This document shows positions 46,078 through 54,923 of a DNA stretch of 64,000 bases, piece after piece. A program made the position numbers and the translations under genes. Source of the stretch: Psychrobacter sp. 1044 (lineage in GTDB: Bacteria; Pseudomonadota; Gammaproteobacteria; Pseudomonadales; Moraxellaceae); contig NZ_CAJHAZ010000004.1 of the NCBI RefSeq assembly GCF_904846525.1, positions 157,532 to 221,531 of the forward strand. Direction: 5' to 3'. The stretch's first letter is position 1. Every line of letters starts with the position of its first letter. The notes under the pieces were generated by a model. It worked only from the letters and a program-made list of their open reading frames with translations, ran no database searches and was not told where the DNA came from.

Positions 46078-49000
46078 ATGCTGACAAAAAATACCCCGCC
46101 TAATAACGCACCAGATGAAGATCCAGCACAGCGTGACGCTCGTGCCGTCAGACGTTGGTATCCGCTGTCATTTTTGCTCAAATTACTCGTGCTTATTTTA
46201 ATTGTGCTGGCCATCATGTTTGCCGTGTTTTTTTACGCAATGGGCACAGAGTCGGGTACGAAGTTTATATTAGAGAAAGTCAGTGCTGAGACGGGCATTG
46301 ATTTTAAATATGGTCGCGGTAATTTACGTGATGGAATCTGGGTCACTGATATCGATATCAAGGCGACTGAAGACCTTGAAGTATTGGTTGATAAAGCTTA
46401 TGTCAAGATAGGCTGGCGTGCCATATTTGCCAAAGAAGTGCATCTGCGTGATGCAGACATACAAACCATTGAGATTATCAATAACAAGCCACCAACGGGT
46501 GAGCCGTTCGATTATAAAACGTTACAGCTACCAGTGAACTTACGCTTTGATCACGCTAAAATAAAAAATATTACTTATAAACAAGTGACCAAAGAGCCCA
46601 TCGTTGTGCAGGATATTGTTGCCCGTGATTTGACATGGGTCGGTAGCACGGTAACGGTTGGTCGCGGCGATTTACAATATGCTGATATCGTCAAAATCAG
46701 TGCCTTACAAGGTGAAATTGATTTACAAGGCGACTATCCGCTAGATTTAAGCGCGATTGCAGAAGTCAGTGCGCTAGAAAAAGCCTATGTTGACCCATTG
46801 AATATCACGGCAACAGGGACGCTAAAACGTACGGTCGGTAAGGTTCGTAGTCGCTACAATGACAGCGATGTGAGCGGTGATTTTGTTGTACAAGGTTTAG
46901 ATCAGGATTCGCCGTTCCAGGCAAAATTGCAATGGGATGATATTTTGATCCCTTATGCGGAAAGCCAAAAAATTCGTTTAAAAAGTGGTACTGCTACCGC
47001 GACAGGGGTGATCTCTGAAATACGTCTGCGTATCAATACTGAGCTGACGGCTAAAGACATTCCGTCCGGTCACTATCAAGGTCGCGCCGTCATTGCAAAC
47101 AGTCAGTTACGTATTGATCGCTTAGATGCTCAGGTGCCAGCTGGAAATTTAATTCTGCAAGGTATTTTAGATTGGCAAGACAGCTTTGATGCAAAAGTAC
47201 GAGCGACAGGTAGCAATTTTGATATTCGCCGCGTTATTCCTGATGACTATGCTGATTTCAAAGCATATGCACCGCAAAAGCTGAATGGTCGACTGTCATT
47301 ACATTATCAGCAGAAAAACAGTACTGGTAACATAGAGCTTGATGCAGATTTGCGTCAACGTGATGGCGAGCATGTGAATGCTAATATCGTCCAAGGCAAA
47401 ACGTCAGCGAAGTCGACACAGGTAGCGCCTTGGTATATCGATGCCAAATGGCAAAACCTAATCCGCCGCGATGTGCCTAATATCGGTAATATTGATAGTC
47501 CGCGTGGACAGGCAGATGTCATCATTCGTGGCTCACGGTTATCAGTAGATGCCAATGCGGTCATTAATGAATTGAATGCCGCTCCTAAAGGCAACTATGA
47601 TGTGCGCGTGCGCAAAGCTGGGGATGTCATCGACATCAATCGCCTGAATTATAAAGGGGTTGTGGGCGACTTATCAGGTACTGGGCAGATTCAATTGGCA
47701 AATAAAAAGCGTCCGCTCACATGGCAGATAGATGCGCGTACCAATGGATTATTACCCAAACAGTATCGCAGTGATTTGCCGATTGAGCGCCTAACAGGTA
47801 GTGTCAGCGCGCGTGGTCGTTTATTGACTATTACTAAAGGTGGCGTTAGTGGTCAGCGTCATATTATTACCTTAAGCAATACCGACTTGCAGGCGCAACT
47901 TGATGCGACTCAAGATGGCCGTGCTATTGGCATAACGGGTGCGGGTGATGCCAAAATCGATATCGTTGGTGGCGAGCTTTCTATGTTCGATGCGCGCTTC
48001 AATGGTCAAGTCGATACTGCAGATGTACCAAAAGGACGCCTATCTATTGATGCGGCTGGCACGCCAAAGTTTATCAGTATTCGTAAGCTCAATTACAATG
48101 GTGAAGCGGGCGCAGTGAATGCCAAGGGCGTCATCGATTTGCGTAAAAATATCGGCTGGACGATAGATGGTCGCTTTGATAAATTTAATTTGGGTTATTT
48201 CTTGCCCAATAATCCAGCGATTATCACAGGTGATCTAAAAACCAGTGGCGAGTGGCAAACTGCGCCTAAGAATAGTAAAAATACCGCAGGCAAATTGCAA
48301 CGTTTTGCGGTGAATTTCGATGGAGTGCTAGATGCTGAACAATTGCCAGCGGGCAAGCTGACCATTGATGCCAGTGGTGATGATCAGCTGATTCGTATCA
48401 AGCGTTTCCGTCATGTGGGCGCGGCAGGCAGTATTGATGCCAAAGGGACGGTTGATGTACGTCAAGGTATTGCGTGGGATATTGACGCAGTGATGGATCG
48501 TTTTAATATTGGTTATTTCCTCAAAGATACCCCAAGCCTTATCACCGGTACTATCGATACGGATGGGCGCTGGAGTGACTCGCAGCAAATCATTAATATC
48601 AAAAAAATTGATTTAAGAGGTATGTTAAAAAATCAACCGCTTAGTGCTAAGGGTAGCTTAGCGGCGAAGATGCGTCTGCCAAAAGATTTGGCAAGCTATT
48701 TCAAGCGCCTACAAACGCAAGATGCACAGGCGCAATATAAGCAAGTAAATGCTTTGATAGACAGCTTAAACGCGGATAATTTAGTGCTACGTTGGGGTGA
48801 TAATTATGTCACTGCTAATGGCAATGCTAAGCAATTACAAACCAAAATTAATATCACCAGTCTGGATCAGTTGTCAGATAAATTGGCTGGCAAAGTCACT
48901 GGCGGTGCGACCTTATCACAGCCAGTAGGACAAGCGCTGCCAACCATTTATATCGATTTGGTTGGTGAGCGGATTGCGCTGCCTGGCTTTATTTTGCGCC

Positions 49001-51072
49001 AAGGTCGCGTGCGCGGTAAGCTGGTCAATTTAGCAAACAGCCCAAGTCAGCTTATTATCACCGCTGAAGGTTTAGATGCAGCTGGACAGAGTTTTAAAAG
49101 CGTTAAAGCGACTTTTAATGGTACTGAGCAAGCGCATGTAGTCAATCTTGACGTTGCCAATGAGCAGCTCACGATTGGCGCAAGGCTTAAAGGCGGCTTC
49201 AATCGGGATAAACTGAGCTGGTCTGGCGTCATCGGTAAGGGCCGTGTTCAATCTAAATATGCGACCTTAAATCAGTTACAGCCAGCGCAGTTAATTGTTA
49301 ATTTACCCAACAATCAAAATGGCAATAATAACGATTTAAAAGTACAGTTGGCAGCGCATTGCTGGCAAGCCACCGATCAAACGGGCAAGGTATGCTTACG
49401 TGAAAACTTAATCGCGTCACCTGATAAAGGTGAGGTGAATATTGCCTTACAAAATCTAGATACGTCATTACTATCGGTCTTTTTACCCAAAGATATCGAC
49501 TGGCATGGCAAAATTAATGGTAAGGCGATTGTTGGCTGGCAACGTGGTCGTCCACCGACGATTAATACCACACTGTATTCAGACAACGGCAAAATCGGCT
49601 TGATTCAAGATGGTGATAGTTTACCCGTCACTCTGCCTTATAAGCGGGTCTCACTAATTGCATTGTCCGTCCCTGAGGGCATCAAACTACGTACCGACAT
49701 CAACACTGGTGGCGGTGCGCGTGGCTATGCGGAAGTGGTCGTTGATCCTTATAAGACGCCTAAGCCAATTTCGGGCGCTTTGGTATTGAATGAGCTTAAC
49801 CTTGCGATATTCAAGCCTTTCTTCCCAGGTATGCGAGTGCTAGAGGGCAATGTCACGATGGCAGGAGGATTGGGCGGTACATTAGATAAGCCGCAATTCT
49901 ATGGCGATGTGAAACTTGCTAATGGCCGTATTGCGATGCTTGATTTGCCCATTAATTTAACCAATGTAAATACTGACGCCAAAATTCGTGGCACGCAAGC
50001 GACTATTGATGGAACCTTTAGCAGTGGTACGGGTAAAGGGGTTTTGACTGGGACAGTTAATTGGCAACAAAAACTCCAAGCCAAGCTTAGCGTCAGCGGC
50101 GAGCGTTTGGTGATTACCCAGCCACCATTGTTAGTGGCAGAAATCAATCCTGATATTGATATCATCGTGCGTCCAGGCGATCGCTATGTTGATATTAAAG
50201 GGGCGGTCAGCGTACCGTCAGCGACCATTCGTCCGCCAGAAGCCAGCGAAGATATCATTACTCAAACCGAGGATGCAGTAGTTCTTGATCGTCGTCTCAT
50301 TGGCAATATAGACGAGGTATTGGCAATATCGAAACCTTGGTCAATCAATGCGGATATCGGTGTCGACTTGGGTGATGATATCAACTTCCGTGGTTTTGGT
50401 GCCGTTATTCCTTTAGCTGGTGCGATTAATATCACTCAAAATGGCACGGGTGTCATGCGTGCAAAAGGGGTGGTGCAAGTATCACGTCGTACCAATATCA
50501 ACGCTTTTGGTCAGAACCTAGAGCTTAACTACGGACAAGTGCGCTTTAACGGTGATGTGATGAAACCTAACCTCAGTATTGAGGCGGTTAAAACGATCAG
50601 TGGCAAAACCGTAGGTGTCCGTGTCAAAGGCAATACAGAAAGCCCCAATATTATTGTCTTTAATAATGCAGGTTTGACCCAACAGCAGGCGATGAATGCT
50701 TTGGTGACAGGTCGAATTAATAACAAGGGCGCCACCCAAATCAGTGAGCAAGGCTTTAAATCGCAAGTGACGAATAACCTAGCCGCCGCGGGCTTAAGCT
50801 TTGGACTGAGTGGCACGCGTAATCTAACCAATCAAATCGGTCAGATTTTTGGTTTTCAGAGCTTGACCGTTGATGCCTCAGGCAGTAGTGAAGACACCAA
50901 CGTCAACGTCACCGGTTACGTGACGCCTGACTTGTATATACGCTACGGGGTAGGGGTGTTTAATGCTCAAAATAGCTTATCTATTCGTTATCAGTTAACT
51001 CGACGTATTTATGTAGAGGCAACCTCAGCGGCAGAAAACGCGGTGGATGTGGTTTACAGTTGGCAGTTCTAA
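46078..51072 (+). CDS. tamB: translocation and assembly module inner membrane component TamB
   Basis: TamB is a giant inner-membrane-anchored periplasm-spanning protein (AsmA-like family) that pairs with TamA and is implicated in autotransporter assembly and phospholipid transport. About 1664 residues: a basic N-terminus, one membrane segment (about 30-52), a long beta-helical/beta-taco body, and the C-terminal DUF490 domain (NYGQVRFNGDVMKPNLSIEAVKTISG... ending VVYSWQF). Two tandem copies of a ~106-residue module with the pattern GxLxIDAxG...GYFL...IxGxxxTxGxW lie at about 650-830. The frame opens at TTG 46069; ATG 46078 is chosen. The terminator follows at once. Confidence 0.92.
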   Translation: MLTKNTPPNNAPDEDPAQRDARAVRRWYPLSFLLKLLVLILIVLAIMFAVFFYAMGTESGTKFILEKVSAETGIDFKYGRGNLRDGIWVTDIDIKATEDLEVLVDKAYVKIGWRAIFAKEVHLRDADIQTIEIINNKPPTGEPFDYKTLQLPVNLRFDHAKIKNITYKQVTKEPIVVQDIVARDLTWVGSTVTVGRGDLQYADIVKISALQGEIDLQGDYPLDLSAIAEVSALEKAYVDPLNITATGTLKRTVGKVRSRYNDSDVSGDFVVQGLDQDSPFQAKLQWDDILIPYAESQKIRLKSGTATATGVISEIRLRINTELTAKDIPSGHYQGRAVIANSQLRIDRLDAQVPAGNLILQGILDWQDSFDAKVRATGSNFDIRRVIPDDYADFKAYAPQKLNGRLSLHYQQKNSTGNIELDADLRQRDGEHVNANIVQGKTSAKSTQVAPWYIDAKWQNLIRRDVPNIGNIDSPRGQADVIIRGSRLSVDANAVINELNAAPKGNYDVRVRKAGDVIDINRLNYKGVVGDLSGTGQIQLANKKRPLTWQIDARTNGLLPKQYRSDLPIERLTGSVSARGRLLTITKGGVSGQRHIITLSNTDLQAQLDATQDGRAIGITGAGDAKIDIVGGELSMFDARFNGQVDTADVPKGRLSIDAAGTPKFISIRKLNYNGEAGAVNAKGVIDLRKNIGWTIDGRFDKFNLGYFLPNNPAIITGDLKTSGEWQTAPKNSKNTAGKLQRFAVNFDGVLDAEQLPAGKLTIDASGDDQLIRIKRFRHVGAAGSIDAKGTVDVRQGIAWDIDAVMDRFNIGYFLKDTPSLITGTIDTDGRWSDSQQIINIKKIDLRGMLKNQPLSAKGSLAAKMRLPKDLASYFKRLQTQDAQAQYKQVNALIDSLNADNLVLRWGDNYVTANGNAKQLQTKINITSLDQLSDKLAGKVTGGATLSQPVGQALPTIYIDLVGERIALPGFILRQGRVRGKLVNLANSPSQLIITAEGLDAAGQSFKSVKATFNGTEQAHVVNLDVANEQLTIGARLKGGFNRDKLSWSGVIGKGRVQSKYATLNQLQPAQLIVNLPNNQNGNNNDLKVQLAAHCWQATDQTGKVCLRENLIASPDKGEVNIALQNLDTSLLSVFLPKDIDWHGKINGKAIVGWQRGRPPTINTTLYSDNGKIGLIQDGDSLPVTLPYKRVSLIALSVPEGIKLRTDINTGGGARGYAEVVVDPYKTPKPISGALVLNELNLAIFKPFFPGMRVLEGNVTMAGGLGGTLDKPQFYGDVKLANGRIAMLDLPINLTNVNTDAKIRGTQATIDGTFSSGTGKGVLTGTVNWQQKLQAKLSVSGERLVITQPPLLVAEINPDIDIIVRPGDRYVDIKGAVSVPSATIRPPEASEDIITQTEDAVVLDRRLIGNIDEVLAISKPWSINADIGVDLGDDINFRGFGAVIPLAGAINITQNGTGVMRAKGVVQVSRRTNINAFGQNLELNYGQVRFNGDVMKPNLSIEAVKTISGKTVGVRVKGNTESPNIIVFNNAGLTQQQAMNALVTGRINNKGATQISEQGFKSQVTNNLAAAGLSFGLSGTRNLTNQIGQIFGFQSLTVDASGSSEDTNVNVTGYVTPDLYIRYGVGVFNAQNSLSIRYQLTRRIYVEATSAAENAVDVVYSWQF

Positions 51073-51092
51073 ATCGCATCGTTTTATCCAAT

Positions 51093-51123
51093 AAAAAACG
51101 CCTTTGAATGAAGGCGTTTTTTT
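51093..51123 (+). terminator. terminator of tamA-tamB
   Basis: Perfect stem AAAAAACGCCTT / AAGGCGTTTTTT (51093-51104, 51111-51122) with a 6-nt loop and a T-run, 20 bases beyond the tamB stop. Confidence 0.9.
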
Positions 51124-51133
51124 ATAGGTAGGT

Positions 51134-51307
51134 TAGGAGGTGTCCTCAATTCAATTGATAGTCATCTAAATAGGTTAAAAATGGCCAAATCTTGCCAAAC
51201 GGCGTCAAATAGCTGACTAATACCTCGATATTATCGGCGCTATTTTCCTTGTTTGACGGCAATTTATCTCATTTTTATCACCATTTTTAAAATGAGGACA
51301 CACCCTA
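51134..51307. mobile_element. 174-bp MITE-like element with 15-bp terminal inverted repeats
   Basis: The ends TAGGAGGTGTCCTCA (51134-51148) and TGAGGACACACCCTA (51293-51307) are inverted repeats of each other with 13 of 15 matches. If the outer TA is the target duplication, the element is 170 bp between TA dinucleotides, as in IS5-family (IS427 group) or IS630-type insertions. The interior carries no reading frame and is itself loosely palindromic, with related segments TTGCCAAACGGCGTCAAATAGC and GGCGCTATTTTCC...TTTGACGGCAA in opposite orientation. It lies between the tamB terminator and hemP. There is no other copy in this window. Confidence 0.6.
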
Positions 51308-51331
51308 ATATTGATGATGAATGATATTAAT

Positions 51332-51496
51332 CTATTTGGTCAGGATTAAGCGATTATTACGTGTCAAACGTAGTCGATACTCTTCACCCTCATGCTCAAT
51401 ACGCACTTCTTTAGTGAGTGCAAATAAGTGTTGTGATTGCAAAGTTGGTAAACGGTTTTCACGGCAATTCAAGTAACGAGAGATAACCATGCTCAT
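51332..51496 (-). CDS. hemP: hemin uptake protein HemP
   Basis: This is a 54-residue gene. The product starts MSMVISRYLNCRENRLPTL and ends VRIEHEGEEYRLRLTRNNRLILTK, the C-terminal signature of HemP/HmuP (IxHxGxxYxLRxTRxxKLILTK). HemP-type proteins are small, cytoplasmic and needed for haemin uptake gene expression or function in several bacteria. AAGGA stands seven bases upstream of the start. A second in-frame ATG at 51490 is possible. A Fur box and a sigma70 promoter lie upstream. No hemin receptor or transport gene is in the window, so it is an orphan here. Confidence 0.85.
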   Translation of the reverse strand: MSMVISRYLNCRENRLPTLQSQHLFALTKEVRIEHEGEEYRLRLTRNNRLILTK

Positions 51497-51786
51497 AATA
51501 AATTCCTTTTGATAAAAAATGGCTGAATAGTAATGGCGATACAGTAACTATCTTTAACGATAATAATTATCATTTACATTGAAGGATTTTGCAAGGTAAT
51601 TGATAAAATAAAATGCAGTCATTGTGTAAACTTATCTAAAGCAACTTTTGTAAATGAGGTTTAAATAAATAAAAATCAGCTAATTGTTATTATAAATCAA
51701 TAAGTTGTTTTTAAATCGACTTGGTTTTTTGAAAGTATAAACCAATCAAATCGCACTTTAAAAAAATAGTAATAAAGGAGACGCCG
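51497..51786. other. divergent region hemP / Nudix gene
   Basis: It holds the hemP promoter/Fur box on the minus strand and an AT-rich leader with the ribosome site (AAAGGAGAC) of the Nudix gene. A promoter for the Nudix gene is not obvious. Confidence 0.55.
51558..51594 (-). promoter_or_regulatory. hemP promoter with overlapping Fur box
   Basis: On the minus strand -35 TTGCAA (51589-51594), a 17-bp spacer and -10 GATAAT (51566-51571). A palindrome GATAAT-A-ATTATC (51559-51571) matches the core of the Fur box and covers the -10, so iron-loaded Fur should block transcription. The predicted start is near 51559, with a leader of about 60 nt. Confidence 0.7.
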
Positions 51787-52890
51787 ATGCCAAATGAAGC
51801 AGACAACCACATTGATAGCTCATTTAACAGCGAAAAAGTACTTATCGTAAACGTGGCAGTTGCGGTCATTCATCATAAAGCCCAATATTTACTTGGATTT
51901 AGAAACGCCGCCCAGCATCAAGGCAACCGCTATGAATTTGTAGGTGGCAAAATAGAAACCAATGAAAACGCCGAGCAGGCATTAATTCGGGAAGTCGCTG
52001 AAGAGACAGGTATTGAGATTTGTGACAATACGATGGTCAAGCTTGGACGTCTGCATCATGATTATGGTGATAAGCAGGTCAGTTTACAGATTTATAAGGT
52101 TGAGCTGACCGCGCAGCAGTATGAGCAGCATAAGCATCGCCAATATGGGCTAGAAGGTCAGGCGCTAACGTGGGTAAATAAGTCAGATTTATTAGCAGGA
52201 AAGTATCATTTACCCGCTGCTAACCAGACGATTCTCGAATGGTTGAGTGTGCCAACAACGATAGCAATTACCTATCCATTGACGCATTTTGATGCCTCAC
52301 CTGATCCAATGGCCGCATGGCTGACTTTTCATCAAAACAAGCTAACAGCCAATGCTTGGGTATATATTCGAATAAAGGCAGCTGGCTCAGAAACTATAGC
52401 AGCGCAGTTGATGCATATGCGTCCAGATATTAAGGCGATTGTCCCTTGTGATGTCAATGGACAGACCCTAACCACTGAAGCGCCGCTAGCAATGAAAGAT
52501 ACAACCATTGCCAATTCAATCGTTGCCAATCATCTGTCTCATACCGCATTGTTACAATGGTCGAAGGATACACAAGATAGAGTGCTGTCTAAAAATTATC
52601 CGTTAATAGTCAGTTGTCATGATGCCGCCAGTATTGATGCTGCCAATAAACTGGCTCATGCTCGGTTACAACAGCAATTACCGCCCGTCATTGGCGCCTT
52701 TTTATCTCCTGTACTAGTCACCCATACACATCCTGATACTGTGCCACTTGGTTGGGAATCATGGTCAGCATTGGCACAATTGGCTGACATGCCGATTATC
52801 GGTTTGGGTGGTTTATCACCTGTGATGATTCATCAAGTATTAGAGCATGGTGGTATCAGTGTTGCTGGTATTCGACAGTTCTTTGAATAG
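51787..52890 (+). CDS. Nudix (MutT-like) hydrolase fused to thiamine-phosphate-synthase-like domain
   Basis: The protein has 367 residues. The N-terminal Nudix domain (about 18-150) has a complete box at 54-76 (G-x5-E-x7-REVAEETGI) in the 8-oxo-dGTP diphosphatase MutT style. The C-terminal half (about 175-365) resembles thiamine phosphate synthase/TenI: VSCHDAASIDAANK, GAFLSPVLVTHTHPDTVPLGW, and PIIGLGGLSPVMIHQVLEHGGISVAGIRQF. The ThiE phosphate-binding glycines are kept, but I cannot judge catalytic competence. Such fusions occur in Pseudomonas and relatives. The MutT half would clean oxidised dGTP. A strong ribosome site AAAGGAGAC precedes the ATG. Confidence 0.85.
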   Translation: MPNEADNHIDSSFNSEKVLIVNVAVAVIHHKAQYLLGFRNAAQHQGNRYEFVGGKIETNENAEQALIREVAEETGIEICDNTMVKLGRLHHDYGDKQVSLQIYKVELTAQQYEQHKHRQYGLEGQALTWVNKSDLLAGKYHLPAANQTILEWLSVPTTIAITYPLTHFDASPDPMAAWLTFHQNKLTANAWVYIRIKAAGSETIAAQLMHMRPDIKAIVPCDVNGQTLTTEAPLAMKDTTIANSIVANHLSHTALLQWSKDTQDRVLSKNYPLIVSCHDAASIDAANKLAHARLQQQLPPVIGAFLSPVLVTHTHPDTVPLGWESWSALAQLADMPIIGLGGLSPVMIHQVLEHGGISVAGIRQFFE

Positions 52891-53330
52891 TAAAAAACTA
52901 ATAGAGGGAGTGTTGGCACCAATGCTGACCAGTTCTGAACCAGAATTGCCATTAATTGGCATCTATCAGGGCAAATAATTGATTTTTAATATATTTATCC
53001 AATCAGTAACTATGTGTTTATTCGGTATTTATTCTACTGCATAAACGCATAGTTACTTACAAACCGTTGCTTTTTCCTACATTGCGACACTGTTTTAATA
53101 GTCGAGCTGCCATTAATATATATCACCTAAACAAAGAGTACTTACTCTATATTCTTATAAGCGAATTGCTTATCAATATACCTCTTAAGCCCTCTCATAA
53201 TATTTGGTTTTTGCAGCGCCAGCTTTTACATTCAATATATTTTCAAAAGTTGAAGACGCACAGAAGATGAGAGTACATATGGGGCATATAAGAAGAATAG
53301 TTAACAGTCACTATCAATAATGGTACCTCT
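52891..53330. other. 440-bp gap upstream of the lipocalin gene
   Basis: AT-rich. A 17-codon frame at 52922-52978 (MLTSSEPELPLIGIYQGK) follows a GGGAG, but it is too short to support. A TGCCA/TGGCA hairpin lies inside it. The promoter of the lipocalin gene should be here. Confidence 0.4.
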
Positions 53331-54575
53331 ATGAAAACCAATAAGTTACCTCAATCAGCATGGTCTGATACAAAGGAAGCTGGTTCTCAATCTAAGCAGA
53401 CTACCCAGTCGCGCCACTATCATCTGAATGAGGATAGTACACGGCAGACAGGTAACGCCAGCAACGATGCTAGCTACAACCATGATAATCTAAATGACCA
53501 ATATTCTACCCATTTGGCAAAAAAAACGTCTTCGCAAGATCACTATTTTGGATATAAAAGCGCCGATAAGAGCCCACTACGGGCAAAAGAGTCTGCTATG
53601 ATCAACAGCAACAATAATAAAGACGGCGATTCAAAACATAGCGAAAGCAGTGATTTCGTTAGTGATTACTGTACCAAGGATAGTGGTCACTGCACTAACG
53701 ATTATAAATGGTCACAAGAGTTGAGCGAAAAAGAACCGTTAATATCAGATTTTTTAGGGGATAAGATAAATGGTTCAATAAATTCTCCTGTGCAAAAAGA
53801 ATCTGGACAGAACCGCCATTCAAAGCAAAATACTGATTCATCATCAACCTCTACTTACTCATCATACAAAGAAATACCGGAGCGTATATTTATGAATGGA
53901 CTTATCAAGCATACGGGCATAGCCCTAGCTATTATCATACCATTAGCCGCATTTTCAGCTTATGCGGCGACGCCACCGGTCAATGCTACAGCTGATATAA
54001 CTGCTAACGCCACTACGGATAGAACCACCACAGAGACGTTGTCAATTAAGCCAAATGCCATCATTCATAAGTCTGCAAGTACACCGACCACAGTGGATAG
54101 CGTTGATCTAAAAAAGTATGCAGGAACATGGTATGAGATAGGTCGTTTGCCCATGTATTTTCAGCGCAATTGTGCCAGTGATGTCACTGCTAATTATACG
54201 GAAAAAACCGACGGTTCAGGTATCATAGTCACTAATAAATGCGTACAGAAAGACGGTTCTGGTATTACTTCTGAGGGTATCGCTAAGCCTATTGATGAGT
54301 CAGGCAGTAAGTTAAAGGTCACCTTTTTACCATCGTGGATTCGTTGGTTGCCAGTTGGTCGTGCCGACTATTGGGTACTAGCACGTGATGCTGATTACAA
54401 GACCGCTTTAGTAGGAACACCTGATAAAAAATATTTATGGTTATTGGCGCGTTCGCCAAACGTCACTCAAGAAACCTATGCCAAATATCGTCAAATCGCT
54501 CAACAGCAAGGCTATGACTTAAAAGAATTTAAGTTAACCCCGCAGACCAATCAAACGGTTAGCCTCGTTCCATAA
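53331..54575 (+). CDS. lipocalin (Blc-like) with a 187-residue polar N-terminal extension
   Basis: The C-terminal ~150 residues are a bacterial lipocalin: VDLKKYAGTWYEIGRLPMYFQRNCASDVTANY, KVTFLPSWIRWLPVGRADYWVLARD, and YLWLLARSPNVTQETYAKYRQIAQQQGYD. Before it lies a signal peptide beginning at Met188 (MNGLIKHTGIALAIIIPLAAFSAYAA). Residues 1-187 are Ser/Asn/Asp/Lys/Gln-rich and low complexity. Two starts are plausible: 53331 (weak ribosome site), giving a 414-residue protein with an internal signal, and 53892 (GGAG nine bases upstream), giving a normal 227-residue exported lipocalin. No lipobox is present, unlike E. coli Blc. The role may be transport or scavenging of lipids or lysophospholipids (inference). 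Confidence 0.75.
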   Translation: MKTNKLPQSAWSDTKEAGSQSKQTTQSRHYHLNEDSTRQTGNASNDASYNHDNLNDQYSTHLAKKTSSQDHYFGYKSADKSPLRAKESAMINSNNNKDGDSKHSESSDFVSDYCTKDSGHCTNDYKWSQELSEKEPLISDFLGDKINGSINSPVQKESGQNRHSKQNTDSSSTSTYSSYKEIPERIFMNGLIKHTGIALAIIIPLAAFSAYAATPPVNATADITANATTDRTTTETLSIKPNAIIHKSASTPTTVDSVDLKKYAGTWYEIGRLPMYFQRNCASDVTANYTEKTDGSGIIVTNKCVQKDGSGITSEGIAKPIDESGSKLKVTFLPSWIRWLPVGRADYWVLARDADYKTALVGTPDKKYLWLLARSPNVTQETYAKYRQIAQQQGYDLKEFKLTPQTNQTVSLVP

Positions 54576-54923
54576 TGAGCATCACTTACTAGATACTGGG
54601 TTAAATAGTAGTGGTACTTTATCATCCACTATTTGATACTGGCAATAATAAACAATAAGGCAGCATAATTGGCTGCCTTTATTTTCATAATAACCTGCAT
54701 AACTCAATAAAATGCTTTATAAGCGCTAGCATATCGGTTATCACTGGCAAAATAGGCCGTTTTAGGCTAAAATCTAGGCGATCTCAATACTCTACCTCAA
54801 TAACTGCCACGGATATCGTGCGGTTGCCATACTAGAGTGATTGCGTAGACCACACATAATCTATCTAATCTGTATTCTCTATCATTTACTGATCACACAT
54901 TACTGACCATAAGGATGTTTCTC
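54576..54923. other. gap between lipocalin gene and gapdh
   Basis: It contains the lipocalin terminator (54657-54686) and the AT-rich leader of the dehydrogenase gene. Nothing else is seen. Confidence 0.55.
54657..54686 (+). terminator. terminator after the lipocalin gene
   Basis: Stem AAGGCAGC / GCTGCCTT with a 7-nt loop and TATTTTC tail. Confidence 0.75.

Noticed and set aside
52922..52978. 17-codon frame after a GGGAG in the Nudix-lipocalin gap
   Set aside because: Too short and no similarity or conservation available; listed only as a gap content.
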